Source of the DNA: Sphingosinicella microcystinivorans
Lineage (GTDB): Bacteria; Pseudomonadota; Alphaproteobacteria; Sphingomonadales; Sphingomonadaceae
DNA length: 64,000 nucleotides
Reading direction: 5' to 3'
Assembly: GCF_003634215.1 (NCBI RefSeq)
Contig: NZ_RBWX01000007.1
Span: 112,001-176,000, forward strand
The notes under the pieces were generated by a model. The model searched no databases and was not told the DNA's origin. It saw only the letters and a list, made by a program, of their open reading frames with translations. How positions within the stretch are numbered: position 1 is the stretch's first letter; the number at the start of each line of letters is the position of its first letter. This document shows positions 16,303 to 24,504 of this stretch, in pieces. Position numbers and translations under genes: made by a program.

Positions 16303-17252
16303 CGATTTTCTCCGTCGGGCTTGTATTCAGGCAGCTTGCGGCCGCCGACGAGGGCGCCCGCCGGGTCTTCATCGAGCTTGGCGGCGATGGCGCCGAGCGA
16401 ACGCGACATCTCGCGCAGGTCGCCGACGAGGAGGTTCACCTCGGGCAGGGTGTGCGCATTAAACGCTTCGGCGCCGGTGCGCGCCGCGCGTGAGGTCGCC
16501 TCCAGCTCACCGAGTGCCGTTTCCGCGTGCTGCAGCGTCTTGCGGAGATCGGCGATGAGCGGCCTACCCTCCGAATCGACGAGCTTGCTCGTGCTTTCGG
16601 CAAGCAGGGCGAGCGCTGCGGCGGTCTTGCGGGTCTCCGCGATCGTGGCGCGAATTTCCGTCACCGCCTCTGCGATGTCGCCGTCGCGACTGGCGATGGC
16701 GGCGGTGATCGTGTTCGCGTTCTTGAGGATGCCGGCGATCGAATCCTGGTTCTGCGGGCTCAGCACCTCATTGAGGCGTGCGGTAAGCGTGCTTATGCGC
16801 TCCAGAAGCTGCGGCGCCGAATCCAGCAATTGGCCGAGCGCGCCCGGCTTGGTGGGGATCACCGGCGCTCCGTACGGTCCCGGTTCGTCGATAGGCGGCG
16901 CGCCCTTGATCGCGCCTTCCAGCTCGACGATCGAAACCCCCGTGAAACCCACGCTCGAAACCGTCGCAACCGTCCCCTGCAGGATCGGCACCCCCTCATC
17001 GATCTCGATGCGGACACGCACGAAATTCGGCGATTCCGGCATCAGCCGGATTTCCTGAACCGTGCCCACGGGCACGCCCGAATAGTTCACGGCGCTGCCG
17101 CGCGCGAGGCCGGAAACGGACCGGAAGAAGATGTCGTATTTCTGCCGGTCCGACGTATCGACGCGCGCGATCCAAAGGATGAACAGGAACGCGGTAATGA
17201 ACAGCGCGATTGCGACGGCGCCGACGAGAACGTGGTTGCTTCTCGTTTCCAA
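16299..17252 (-). CDS. mlaD: MlaD-family (MCE domain) substrate-binding protein
   Basis: A 317-residue protein with one N-terminal transmembrane helix (about residues 7-27) and an MCE domain at about 35-115 (FRSVSGLARGSAVNYSGVPV). A long helical/coiled segment follows to the end. MCE proteins form hexamers that carry phospholipids between membranes. The start is TTG 17252, two bases after the stop of the ATPase gene, with a G-rich site upstream; no better ATG exists in frame, and an extended frame to 17405 overlaps the ATPase gene. It is longer than E. coli MlaD because of the helical tail, so it is closer to PqiB/YebT-like tunnel builders. Confidence 0.88.
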   Translation of the reverse strand: METRSNHVLVGAVAIALFITAFLFILWIARVDTSDRQKYDIFFRSVSGLARGSAVNYSGVPVGTVQEIRLMPESPNFVRVRIEIDEGVPILQGTVATVSSVGFTGVSIVELEGAIKGAPPIDEPGPYGAPVIPTKPGALGQLLDSAPQLLERISTLTARLNEVLSPQNQDSIAGILKNANTITAAIASRDGDIAEAVTEIRATIAETRKTAAALALLAESTSKLVDSEGRPLIADLRKTLQHAETALGELEATSRAARTGAEAFNAHTLPEVNLLVGDLREMSRSLGAIAAKLDEDPAGALVGGRKLPEYKPDGENR

Positions 17253-17254
17253 AA

Positions 17255-18049
17255 TCAACCCCCTGCTGCGGTGCTCGCAAGCGCGGCGCGCCCACGCGGT
17301 CCGCGGAAATACTCCTGAACCCACGGATGATCGAAAGCCAGAAGTTCGTCGATAGTTCCCACCGTCAGCACGCGCTTGTCTGCCAGCACGGCGACACGGT
17401 CGCAAATCGTGTGCAGCGTGTCGAGATCGTGCGTGATGAGAAACACGGTGAGGTCCAGCGCCTGGCGCAGCTGAAGAATCAGCTGGTCGAACGCCGCCGC
17501 ACCGATCGGATCGAGGCCCGCTGTCGGCTCGTCGAGGAAAAGCAGGCGCGGGTCGAGCGCGAGCGCGCGGGCAAGGCCGGCGCGCTTCTTCATGCCGCCC
17601 GAAAGCTCGCTCGGGTGCTTGGGACCGGCATCGGGGGGCAGGCCGACCATCGCGATCTTGTAGGCCGCGATCTCGTCCATCAGCGCGTCTTCGATGTGAT
17701 AGAACTCGCGCATCGGCACTTCGATGTTCTCGGCGACGGTGAGCGTGGAGAACAGCGCGCCGTTCTGAAACAGCACTCCGAACTGGCGGCGCAGCTCCAG
17801 CTCTTCAAGTTCGCCGAGGCCACTCACACGGCGCCCGAAAATCTCCACTTCGCCGGCGGTGTAGCGCTGCAGGCCGATGATCGATCGCATCAGCACGGTC
17901 TTCCCCGTGCCCGATCCGCCGACGATGCCGATGATCTCGCCGCGCCGGACCTCGAGGTCCAGGTTTTCGTGGATAACCTGGTCACCGAAGCTGTTGCGAA
18001 GCCCGGTCACGCGGATCACGGGGCCGCGGCGGTCGTCCTCCAGCGCCAT
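17255..18049 (-). CDS. mlaF: Mla-type ABC transporter ATPase
   Basis: A 264-residue ABC ATPase. Walker A is GGSGTGKT, the Q-loop is GVLFQNGALFS, the signature is ELSGGMKKRAGLARAL, Walker B is LLFLDEPTAGLD, and the switch His is in ITHDLDTL. MlaF-type features include the GALFS segment. The ATG overlaps the permease stop by one base (TGATG). It energises lipid transfer by the MlaE permease and the MCE protein downstream. Confidence 0.93.
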   Translation of the reverse strand: MALEDDRRGPVIRVTGLRNSFGDQVIHENLDLEVRRGEIIGIVGGSGTGKTVLMRSIIGLQRYTAGEVEIFGRRVSGLGELEELELRRQFGVLFQNGALFSTLTVAENIEVPMREFYHIEDALMDEIAAYKIAMVGLPPDAGPKHPSELSGGMKKRAGLARALALDPRLLFLDEPTAGLDPIGAAAFDQLILQLRQALDLTVFLITHDLDTLHTICDRVAVLADKRVLTVGTIDELLAFDHPWVQEYFRGPRGRAALASTAAGG

Positions 18050-19194
18050 CAGTTCCACCCGATCGCTGAAAAGAACACGGCGAAAAACGCGTCGAGTACG
18101 ATGACGAGGAAGATCGCCTGCACGACCGCGGCGGTGGTCCGCAGCCCGACCTCTTCGGCGTTGCCGCGCACCTGCATCCCCTGGAAACATCCCGTCACGG
18201 CGATCACGAGCCCGAACACCGGCGCCTTGATCAGCCCGACCCAAACGTCGGTGAGCGGCACCACCTCCTGAATGCGCTGCACGAAGGTCGCCGGGGGAAT
18301 ACCCAGCGATGCCCATGTCAGCAGCATGCCGCCCAGAATGCCGAGCATTGATCCGTAGAATGCAAGCAAGGGCATGGCGAATACGGCGGCAAGCAGGCGC
18401 GGGATGACCAGTACCTCGATGGGCGGCATCCCGATCGTGCGCATCGCATCGACCTCTTCGGCCAGCTTCATCGAACCGATCTGTGCGGCGAAGGCGCTTC
18501 CCGAGCGGCCCGCGACCATGATCGCGGTCATCAGCACGCCGAGTTCGCGGAAGGTGATGCGACCGACGAGGTTGATGACGAACACATCAGCGCCAAACTG
18601 GCGGAGCTGCACCGCGCCCTGCTGCGCGACGACGATGCCGACAAGGAAACTCATCAGTCCGATGATGCCGAGCGAGGCGACGCCCACCGCCTCGAACTGG
18701 TTGATAAAGGCGCGCCAGCGGAAGGCCCGCCGCGCCGCGATCACCTTGCCGAGCGAAACGAGCGTGAGGCCAAGGAAGGCAAGGAAGCCGCCGAACGTGG
18801 TCGCCACGAAGGTGATCCACGCACCGAGCTTTTCCAGTGTGCGGATGAAGCCCGGCATCGGGTCCGGCCGGATCTTGGTGGGCTGGGTGTGCGAGCAGAT
18901 CTGCTCGATCAGCTCTTCGGCCTTGTCGCTCGCGCCTGTCAGCTGGAAGGGGAGACCCGCCGCTTCGCGTGCCGTGCGCGTGCGGTAGAGCACCCAGGCG
19001 CCTGCCGTATCGATGCGTTCGATATCGGCGAGATCGATGGTGAGCGGCTCGGGATCGGCTTCGAGCGCCCGCAGGCGCCGCGAGATCGGGTCGATGAAGC
19101 GGATCGTCATGCGGCCCGAGAGGTGAACCGTCCGCCCTTCGTCCGTTTCACTCTCGCTGATCCGACCCTCTGCGGGGGCCTCCGCCTCAGCCAT
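18049..19194 (-). CDS. mlaE: Mla-type ABC permease with N-terminal STAS domain
   Basis: A 381-residue protein. Residues 20-115 form a STAS domain (LTIDLADIERIDTAGAWVLY), which in E. coli is the separate protein MlaB. Residues 130-380 are the MlaE permease with five or six helices and the signature AGRSGSAFAAQIGSMKLAEE. The fusion of MlaB and MlaE in one chain is common in alphaproteobacteria. ATG 19194 is used; a TTG at 19203 is alternative. The first 8 bp overlap the end of the SMP-30 gene. It heads the lipid-transport operon. Confidence 0.92.
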   Translation of the reverse strand: MAEAEAPAEGRISESETDEGRTVHLSGRMTIRFIDPISRRLRALEADPEPLTIDLADIERIDTAGAWVLYRTRTAREAAGLPFQLTGASDKAEELIEQICSHTQPTKIRPDPMPGFIRTLEKLGAWITFVATTFGGFLAFLGLTLVSLGKVIAARRAFRWRAFINQFEAVGVASLGIIGLMSFLVGIVVAQQGAVQLRQFGADVFVINLVGRITFRELGVLMTAIMVAGRSGSAFAAQIGSMKLAEEVDAMRTIGMPPIEVLVIPRLLAAVFAMPLLAFYGSMLGILGGMLLTWASLGIPPATFVQRIQEVVPLTDVWVGLIKAPVFGLVIAVTGCFQGMQVRGNAEEVGLRTTAAVVQAIFLVIVLDAFFAVFFSAIGWN

Positions 19195-20104
19195 AATGCG
19201 CAAGTCTCAGGCCGGGCCGGTCCCAGCGTGTTTTTGCGATCCGGCCGGTGGTCGACAGCGTCACCCACGCATCCTGCATGTCCGCACCGCCGAAGCAGAT
19301 GTTGGTGGGAAGCAGATCGGGAAATTCGCGCCAGGTCTGCGCGCCGGTCACGGGATCGACCGAGGTGATGCCGGGCTGGGCGACAAGTGTCGCCACACAG
19401 ATGTTGCCATCCGCGTCGATCGCCAGCGAATCGAGCAGTGTATGCCCGCCGAAGGCGGTGACGACGCGTCCAGGCAGCGCTTCAAGCGCCGAGGGCGCGA
19501 CTTCGCCGGGGCCGGTGATGTCGAAAGCAAGGACGGTCCGTTCCATGGTGAGTGCCGTATACACAGTCCGTCCGTCGGGCGAGAGGCCGACGCCGTTCAT
19601 ATTCGGGCCGTAAACCGCGCAGCGGATGCCGGAGCCGTCTGCCCTGGCATAATAGAGCCCGCCATGGTCGGTGGCGTGGTCGCGAATCTTGCCGAGGTCG
19701 GTGAACCAGAAACCGCCTGCCGTATCGAAGACGATGTCGTTCGGGCCGGACAGCGCTCGACCGTCGCAGGCGTCATAAAGTCGCTCGATCTTACCCGTTG
19801 AAAGGTCGATCCGCTCGATACGTCCGGTCGTGTAGTCGGCGGCGATGTGGCCGGGGATCATCAGCCCGTCCTGCAGCATCCACTCGAAGCCGCCGTTGTT
19901 GCACACGTAAAGCGCGCCGTCCGGCCCGATCGCGGCGCCGTTGGGCCCGCCGCCCGGCGCGGCGATCGTCTCGGTGCGGCCGTCCGGCAGCACGCGCGTG
20001 ATGCGACCCGCCGCGATCTCCACGACGATCACGCTGCCGTCCTGCATCCACACCGGACCTTCGGGAAACTGCAGGCCTTCCGCGACGATTTCGAATGCGC
20101 TCAT
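19187..20104 (-). CDS. SMP-30/gluconolactonase-family lactonase
   Basis: A 305-residue six-bladed propeller protein of the SMP-30/gluconolaconase/LRE family (EGLQFPEGPVWMQDGSVIVV, later FTDLGKIRDH and GLYYARADGSGIRCAVYGPN). Family members are calcium-dependent lactonases that open aldonolactones, but many are orphan hydrolases. The ATG at 20104 has GGAGG about 10 nt upstream. The 3' end overlaps the start of the Mla permease gene, so the two may be co-transcribed, although no functional link is obvious. Confidence 0.85.
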   Translation of the reverse strand: MSAFEIVAEGLQFPEGPVWMQDGSVIVVEIAAGRITRVLPDGRTETIAAPGGGPNGAAIGPDGALYVCNNGGFEWMLQDGLMIPGHIAADYTTGRIERIDLSTGKIERLYDACDGRALSGPNDIVFDTAGGFWFTDLGKIRDHATDHGGLYYARADGSGIRCAVYGPNMNGVGLSPDGRTVYTALTMERTVLAFDITGPGEVAPSALEALPGRVVTAFGGHTLLDSLAIDADGNICVATLVAQPGITSVDPVTGAQTWREFPDLLPTNICFGGADMQDAWVTLSTTGRIAKTRWDRPGLRLAHYG

Positions 20105-20227
20105 TCCGATCCGTCCTCCCGCTGCATCCTGTCCGCCAAAGCGCTTTCGATGCAAGGTCTTTGCGTCTGGCAGGCAATTGCGCTAGCTATGAAGTTCCTG
20201 ATCTGTTCACGTTCGAAGGCGTGTCGC

Positions 20228-21613
20228 ATGACCCCTGTTGCTCTTATTGTCGGCCTTGCGATGTTCGCCCTCGGCTGCGGCCTTGGCTGGCTGCTCTGGT
20301 CGCGAGACCGCGCCGCGCTGCGCAGCGAACGTGATTCGCTGCGCGCCGAGCGGGACGGGTTGATGGATGCAGCGGCGGGGCTTCGCACCGACAAGGCGCT
20401 AGCCGAACAGCGTGCGGCCGGGATCGAAGGGTTAAAGGCGGAGATCGCTGAACTCCGGAAAGACAGTGTTGCGCTTGCAGAACTGAAAAGCCGCGCCGAT
20501 GAACGTGAGCGCGCGTTCGCCGAGCGCGAGGCGGACCTCAATCAGCGCTTCGATGCGCTGGCGAGCGCATCGCTCTCGAAGAGCCACGAGACGTTCGTGA
20601 AGCTTGCCGAGGAGACGCTAAAGCGCCACCGCGAGGCGGCCGGCGAAGGCCTCCAGAAGAACCGCGCCGAGATGGACAAGCTCATTCAGCCGATGCGCGA
20701 CACGCTTGCGAAGTACGAGTTGAAACTTGGCCAGATCGAAGAGGCGCGGGCGACGGCTTACGGGGCCATCCACAACGCGATCGCCGAGGTGAAGCAGGGG
20801 CAGGAGCGGGTTTCGGGCGAGGCTGCGAAGCTCGTCAATGCGCTCCGCAGCGCCCCCAAGGCGCGCGGCCGCTGGGGCGAGCATCAGCTTCGCCGCGTGC
20901 TCGAAATGGCCGGACTGTCGCCGCACGTCGATTTCGCCGAGGAGGTTTCGGTGGAAACGGAAGAGGGGCGCCAGCGTCCCGATGCCGTTGTGCGCCTTCC
21001 GGGTGAACGCGTGCTGGTGATCGACGCCAAGTGCTCGCTGAACTCTTATCAGGACGCGCTCGACGCGCCGGACGAGGATGCACGGCGCGCGCATCTCCTC
21101 GCGCACGCAAGGAACCTGCGCGTCCATGTCGATGCCCTGGGCAAGAAGAGCTACGCGGAGCAGTTCGGCGACACGCTCGATTTCGTGATCATGTTCGTGC
21201 CCGGCGAGAACTTCCTCGCCGCCGCGCTGGAAGCGGATCAGGAACTGTTCGAAGCGGCGTTCCAGCGCCGCGTCCTCCTCGCCTCGCCGACCAATCTCAT
21301 CGCCATCGCGCGGACGGTGGCGATGGTGTGGCAGCAGGAGCGGGCGAGCGCCGACGCGCGCGCAATCGCCGAACTCGGCAAGCAGCTCTACGACCGGCTG
21401 GCGACGATGGGGGAACATGTCGCCAAGGTCGGGCGGAATCTTGAAGCCGCGAATACGGCCTACAACAAAATGGTCGGCAGTCTCGAAAGCCAGGTCATGA
21501 CCTCGGCGCATCGCCTCCGCGAACACGCCATCGCCGCACCGTCGAAAACCGTGGAGGATTTGCCGCGCGTGACCGGCGAGCCGCGACCGCTCACCAAGCT
21601 CGCGGCGGAGTGA
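20228..21613 (+). CDS. rmuC: DNA recombination protein RmuC family
   Basis: A 461-residue protein. One N-terminal membrane helix (about 4-22) is followed by a long coiled coil to about residue 150 rich in Glu/Arg/Ala. The RmuC nuclease-like domain then spans about 190-420, with KARGRWGEHQLRRVLEMAGL and the PD-(D/E)XK-like strand VLVIDAKCSLNSY. RmuC limits inversions at short inverted repeats; its enzymology is unsettled. The start at ATG 20228 has GAAGG upstream; the frame stays open well before that but is not coding. It abuts the convergent RNA methyltransferase gene end to end. Confidence 0.9.
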   Translation: MTPVALIVGLAMFALGCGLGWLLWSRDRAALRSERDSLRAERDGLMDAAAGLRTDKALAEQRAAGIEGLKAEIAELRKDSVALAELKSRADERERAFAEREADLNQRFDALASASLSKSHETFVKLAEETLKRHREAAGEGLQKNRAEMDKLIQPMRDTLAKYELKLGQIEEARATAYGAIHNAIAEVKQGQERVSGEAAKLVNALRSAPKARGRWGEHQLRRVLEMAGLSPHVDFAEEVSVETEEGRQRPDAVVRLPGERVLVIDAKCSLNSYQDALDAPDEDARRAHLLAHARNLRVHVDALGKKSYAEQFGDTLDFVIMFVPGENFLAAALEADQELFEAAFQRRVLLASPTNLIAIARTVAMVWQQERASADARAIAELGKQLYDRLATMGEHVAKVGRNLEAANTAYNKMVGSLESQVMTSAHRLREHAIAAPSKTVEDLPRVTGEPRPLTKLAAE

Positions 21614-22414
21614 TCAGCGCCGCCGCTGGTTCAGCACTTCGTAGAGCATCACCGCGCAGCTGACCGCGACGTTCAGCGAATCGGCCTTGCCGCGCATGGG
21701 AATCTTCACCAGCACGTCGCAGGCATCTTCGTACTCCTGCGGCAGGCCGTGCTGCTCGTTGCCCATCAGAATAAAGGTCGGCGCGTCGTAGCGAACGTCC
21801 TGATAGTCGTGGTCCGTGCGCAGGCTGGTGCCGACGAGCATTCCCGGGCCCGCGCGCAACCATTCGAAGAACGCCGGGCCCGTCGTCTGCACGATCGGCT
21901 GCGTAAACAGCGCCCCCATCGAGGCGCGCACGGCTTCCACCGACCACGGATCGCAGCTCTGGTCGAGCAGGATCAACCCGCCCGCGCCCACCGCATCGTT
22001 CGTGCGCAGGATGGTGCCGAGATTGCCGGGGTCCTTCAATGACTGGCATACCGTCCAAAGGTCGGAGGACTTCCGGTCGAGGTCTTCCAGCCGCGTCTCG
22101 GGGATCGGAAACACCCCAACGAGCGCCTGCGGATTGTCTTTGCCGGTGATCTTGTGAAGGATCTCGCGCGGCACCTCGATCGCCTCGCCGCCCGCCGCCT
22201 CGCATTGCGCGATGAGCCGCCGAAGCAGCGCGTGCTCCGCGAGGTCCTCCGCAAACACCAGCGTTTCGGCGATCCGTCCCGCCTCCGCGGCCTCGGCGAC
22301 AATACGCATGCCTTCCGCCATGAAGCGGTTCTCGATGCGGCGGAATTTCTTCTGTTCGAGCGACCGGATGCGTTTGATCGTCTCGTTGGAAAAGCTGGTG
22401 ATGCGGCGGGGCAT
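21614..22414 (-). CDS. SpoU/TrmH-family RNA 2'-O-methyltransferase
   Basis: A 266-residue SPOUT methyltransferase. An N-terminal substrate-binding domain is followed by motif 1 (DPGNLGTILRTNDAVGAGG), motif 2 (FILMGNEQHGLP) and motif 3 (DSLNVAVSCAVMLYE), which build the knotted SAM site. It methylates a ribose in rRNA or tRNA; TsnR/RlmB-like 23S rRNA activity is most likely, but the site is not deducible. The start ATG 22414 overlaps the stop region of the HPr gene by one base, so it is the last gene of the PTS block. Confidence 0.9.
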   Translation of the reverse strand: MPRRITSFSNETIKRIRSLEQKKFRRIENRFMAEGMRIVAEAAEAGRIAETLVFAEDLAEHALLRRLIAQCEAAGGEAIEVPREILHKITGKDNPQALVGVFPIPETRLEDLDRKSSDLWTVCQSLKDPGNLGTILRTNDAVGAGGLILLDQSCDPWSVEAVRASMGALFTQPIVQTTGPAFFEWLRAGPGMLVGTSLRTDHDYQDVRYDAPTFILMGNEQHGLPQEYEDACDVLVKIPMRGKADSLNVAVSCAVMLYEVLNQRRR

Positions 22415-22722
22415 TATTCCTCGCCGAAGCGGTCCTCGACGAGGCGGACGAGCGCGGCGAGGGCAGCATCCGCATCGGCGCCGCTCGCGATGATCTCGAT
22501 CTCGTCGCCGGGGCTCGCGGCCAGCATCATCAGGCCCATGATGGACGTGCCGGTGACGCTCTGGCCATCCTTTTCCACCACGACAGCTGCGGCAAACTCG
22601 GAGGTTAGCGTCACGAATTTGGCGCTGGCGCGCGCATGGAGACCGCGCTTGTTGCGAATGAGCACGCGCTGGCGGACGGCGAGCGCGTCGCCGACGGGAA
22701 CGCCGTCAGTATCGTCGCTCAG
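22414..22722 (-). CDS. ptsH: HPr phosphocarrier of the regulatory PTS (apparent CTG start)
   Basis: HPr carries phosphate from EI to EIIA and is modified by HprK. The active-site stretch KRGLHARASAKFVTL (His phosphorylated) and the regulatory serine region GTSIMGLMMLAA are clear. The first in-frame GTG (22665) would begin only nine residues before the active-site His, cutting strand 1, and has no ribosome site. The only earlier near-cognate codon in frame is CTG at 22722. It overlaps the EIIA stop as CTGA and has GGGAG 8-11 nt upstream. From CTG the protein is 102 residues with an 11-15 residue extra N-terminus; from GTG it is 83. I favour CTG; product identity is secure either way. Confidence 0.85.
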   Translation of the reverse strand: MSDDTDGVPVGDALAVRQRVLIRNKRGLHARASAKFVTLTSEFAAAVVVEKDGQSVTGTSIMGLMMLAASPGDEIEIIASGADADAALAALVRLVEDRFGEE

Positions 22723-23123
22723 GCGACTTCTCCCAGAATTTTCGATGCAACGGAGATGTATTTACGTCCCGCCTCCTGCGCTGCCACGACCGCTTCGGCG
22801 AGTTTCATCTCGCCGCGTACGCTGGCGAGGCGGATCAGCATCGGCAGGTTGACCCCCGCGATCACCTCCACATGGCCGCCCGAAAGCAGCGAAATCGCAA
22901 GGTTGGATGGCGTCCCCCCGAACATGTCGGTGAGGATAACGACGCCGCGCCCGGTGTCCACCGTCTTCACCGCGTTCGCGATGTCGGCGCGGCGCACCTC
23001 CATGTCGTCATCGGCGTCGATGCAGATTGAGGCGACGTTCTTCTGGGGGCCGACCACGTGCTCCATGGCCGCGACGAACTCAGCCGCAAGCCGCCCGTGC
23101 GTCACCAGCACAATACCGATCAT
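22719..23123 (-). CDS. PTS EIIA component, mannose type (regulatory PTS)
   Basis: A 134-residue EIIA-Man domain. The phosphorylated histidine is in IGIVLVTHGRLAAEF (His9), and the conserved ILTDMFGGTPSNLAI loop is present. No EIIB/C sugar permease is adjacent, so it belongs to the alphaproteobacterial nitrogen/regulatory PTS rather than to sugar uptake. The start ATG 23123 overlaps the rapZ stop (ATGA), and its end overlaps the HPr start. It acts in the cytoplasm as a phosphate-state sensor affecting ChvGI, as described for related alphas. Confidence 0.92.
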   Translation of the reverse strand: MIGIVLVTHGRLAAEFVAAMEHVVGPQKNVASICIDADDDMEVRRADIANAVKTVDTGRGVVILTDMFGGTPSNLAISLLSGGHVEVIAGVNLPMLIRLASVRGEMKLAEAVVAAQEAGRKYISVASKILGEVA

Positions 23124-24076
23124 GCGGGCAGTCTCTCTCCATGATCCGGGAGCGCGAAGCTTTCGGCCTCCACGCCCTCGCTGTGCCCGCTCATATCGCG
23201 GTGCACGATGTTCAACGTATAGCCGGCGGCCCTTATCGTTTCGGCAAGGCGTTCGGCAACAAAAACCGACCGGTGGCGTCCGCCGGTGCAGCCGATGGCG
23301 ATGGTGAGATAGGCCTTCCCCTCGCGCCGATAGCTTGGGATCAGCGACAGGACGAGGCCGGAAATCCGTTCGAAAGCATCGACATACGCCGGATCGGCGG
23401 CAACATAGCGCCCCACGGCCTCGTCTTTTCCCGTGAGCGGTCGGAGGTTCGGCTGCCAGTGCGGATTTGCGAGGAATCGCATGTCGAACACCATGTCGGC
23501 ATCGCGCGGCAGCCCGCGCGCGAATCCGAATGACATCACCGTGAGCGTCAGTTCGCCGCGCAGGTGGCGGGCAAACTTCTCGCGAATCGTGCGCCTGAGG
23601 TCGTGGACGCTGAAGTCGGTCGTATCGATCACGATATCCGCCCAGCGCCGGAGCGGAGCCATCACCTCGCGTTCCCGCGCGATGCCGTCTGCGGCGGGCC
23701 GGTCGAGCGCCAGCGGGTGCCGCCGGCGCGTTTCCGAAAAGCGCCGCACGAGCTCTCCGCCCGCACAATCGATGAATAGAACACGCGCATCAAAGCCACG
23801 CTCGCGCATCGACTTTATGTGGGAAACGACCGATTCGGCATCGAACGCGTGCGTGCGCGCGTCGATGCCCACCGCGAGCGGCCGGTCCGAATCGCTGCCG
23901 GTCTGCGTCTTGTCGTGCACCGCCAGCAGGCGCTTCAGCAGCGAGAGCGGCAGGTTGTCGACAACCTCGAAACCGTTGTCTTCCAGCGCTTTCAGCGCCG
24001 TCGAGCGCCCGGCGCCGGACATGCCGGTAACAAGCAACAAGGGTGCACGTGCGACGGGGTGATCGGCATTTGCCAT
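23120..24076 (-). CDS. rapZ: RapZ-like P-loop nucleotide-binding protein
   Basis: A 318-residue RapZ (YvcJ) family protein. Walker A is VTGMSGAGRSTALKALED. The C-terminal domain begins near residue 165 and includes YLTIAIGCTGGRHRSVFVAE, the UDP-GlcNAc-sensing module in the enteric RapZ. In enterics RapZ directs RNase E to a small RNA controlling glucosamine synthesis; in alphas the partner is not certain. ATG 24076 has GGGGA upstream and lies 8 nt after the hprK stop. It is part of the hprK-rapZ-EIIA-HPr operon. Confidence 0.92.
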   Translation of the reverse strand: MANADHPVARAPLLLVTGMSGAGRSTALKALEDNGFEVVDNLPLSLLKRLLAVHDKTQTGSDSDRPLAVGIDARTHAFDAESVVSHIKSMRERGFDARVLFIDCAGGELVRRFSETRRRHPLALDRPAADGIAREREVMAPLRRWADIVIDTTDFSVHDLRRTIREKFARHLRGELTLTVMSFGFARGLPRDADMVFDMRFLANPHWQPNLRPLTGKDEAVGRYVAADPAYVDAFERISGLVLSLIPSYRREGKAYLTIAIGCTGGRHRSVFVAERLAETIRAAGYTLNIVHRDMSGHSEGVEAESFALPDHGERLPA

Positions 24077-24084
24077 TATGTCCC

Positions 24085-24504
24085 CTAATCTAGTGCCGTT
24101 GGACAACTGCTCAAGAGCAGTTCGACTTTCAGGGGTGCGCTGATTTCGCGCGGGTCGAGGAGTGCGAGCGATACGGCAGTCCCGCCGATCATGCGCGTGC
24201 GCCGTTCCGGCAGGCGTTCAGGCGGCAGATCGAGGTCGATCGCGAGTGCCACGGGCACGTCGCAAGTGAACGGCATCGCCACGATGCCAACTCCGCGCAC
24301 CTCGATTCTGCCTTCGATCGTGGGCGGGGGCGATGCGCGCAAAACGCCGTCCTGCAGGCGGAGCTCGACCTGGTCGTCGGCGATGAGCACCGCGCCCCGG
24401 TCGATCAGCCGCAATGCGAGATCGGACTTGCCCGCGCCCGATGCGCCGGTCAGCAGCACTGCCTTGCCGCCGATGGAAACAGCGGTGGCGTGAATGCGCG
24501 TCAT
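24085..24504 (-). CDS. hprK: HPr kinase/phosphorylase, short alphaproteobacterial form
   Basis: A 139-residue protein equal to the catalytic half of HPr kinase. The P-loop GASGAGKSDLALRLIDRG is near residue 20, and the Asp-Asp metal site is in IADDQVEL. The N-terminal domain of Firmicute HprK (about 130 residues) is absent, as is usual in alphaproteobacteria. It phosphorylates HPr on serine. Its start overlaps the chvG stop (ATGA), so it is co-translated with the sensor kinase. Confidence 0.93.
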   Translation of the reverse strand: MTRIHATAVSIGGKAVLLTGASGAGKSDLALRLIDRGAVLIADDQVELRLQDGVLRASPPPTIEGRIEVRGVGIVAMPFTCDVPVALAIDLDLPPERLPERRTRMIGGTAVSLALLDPREISAPLKVELLLSSCPTALD

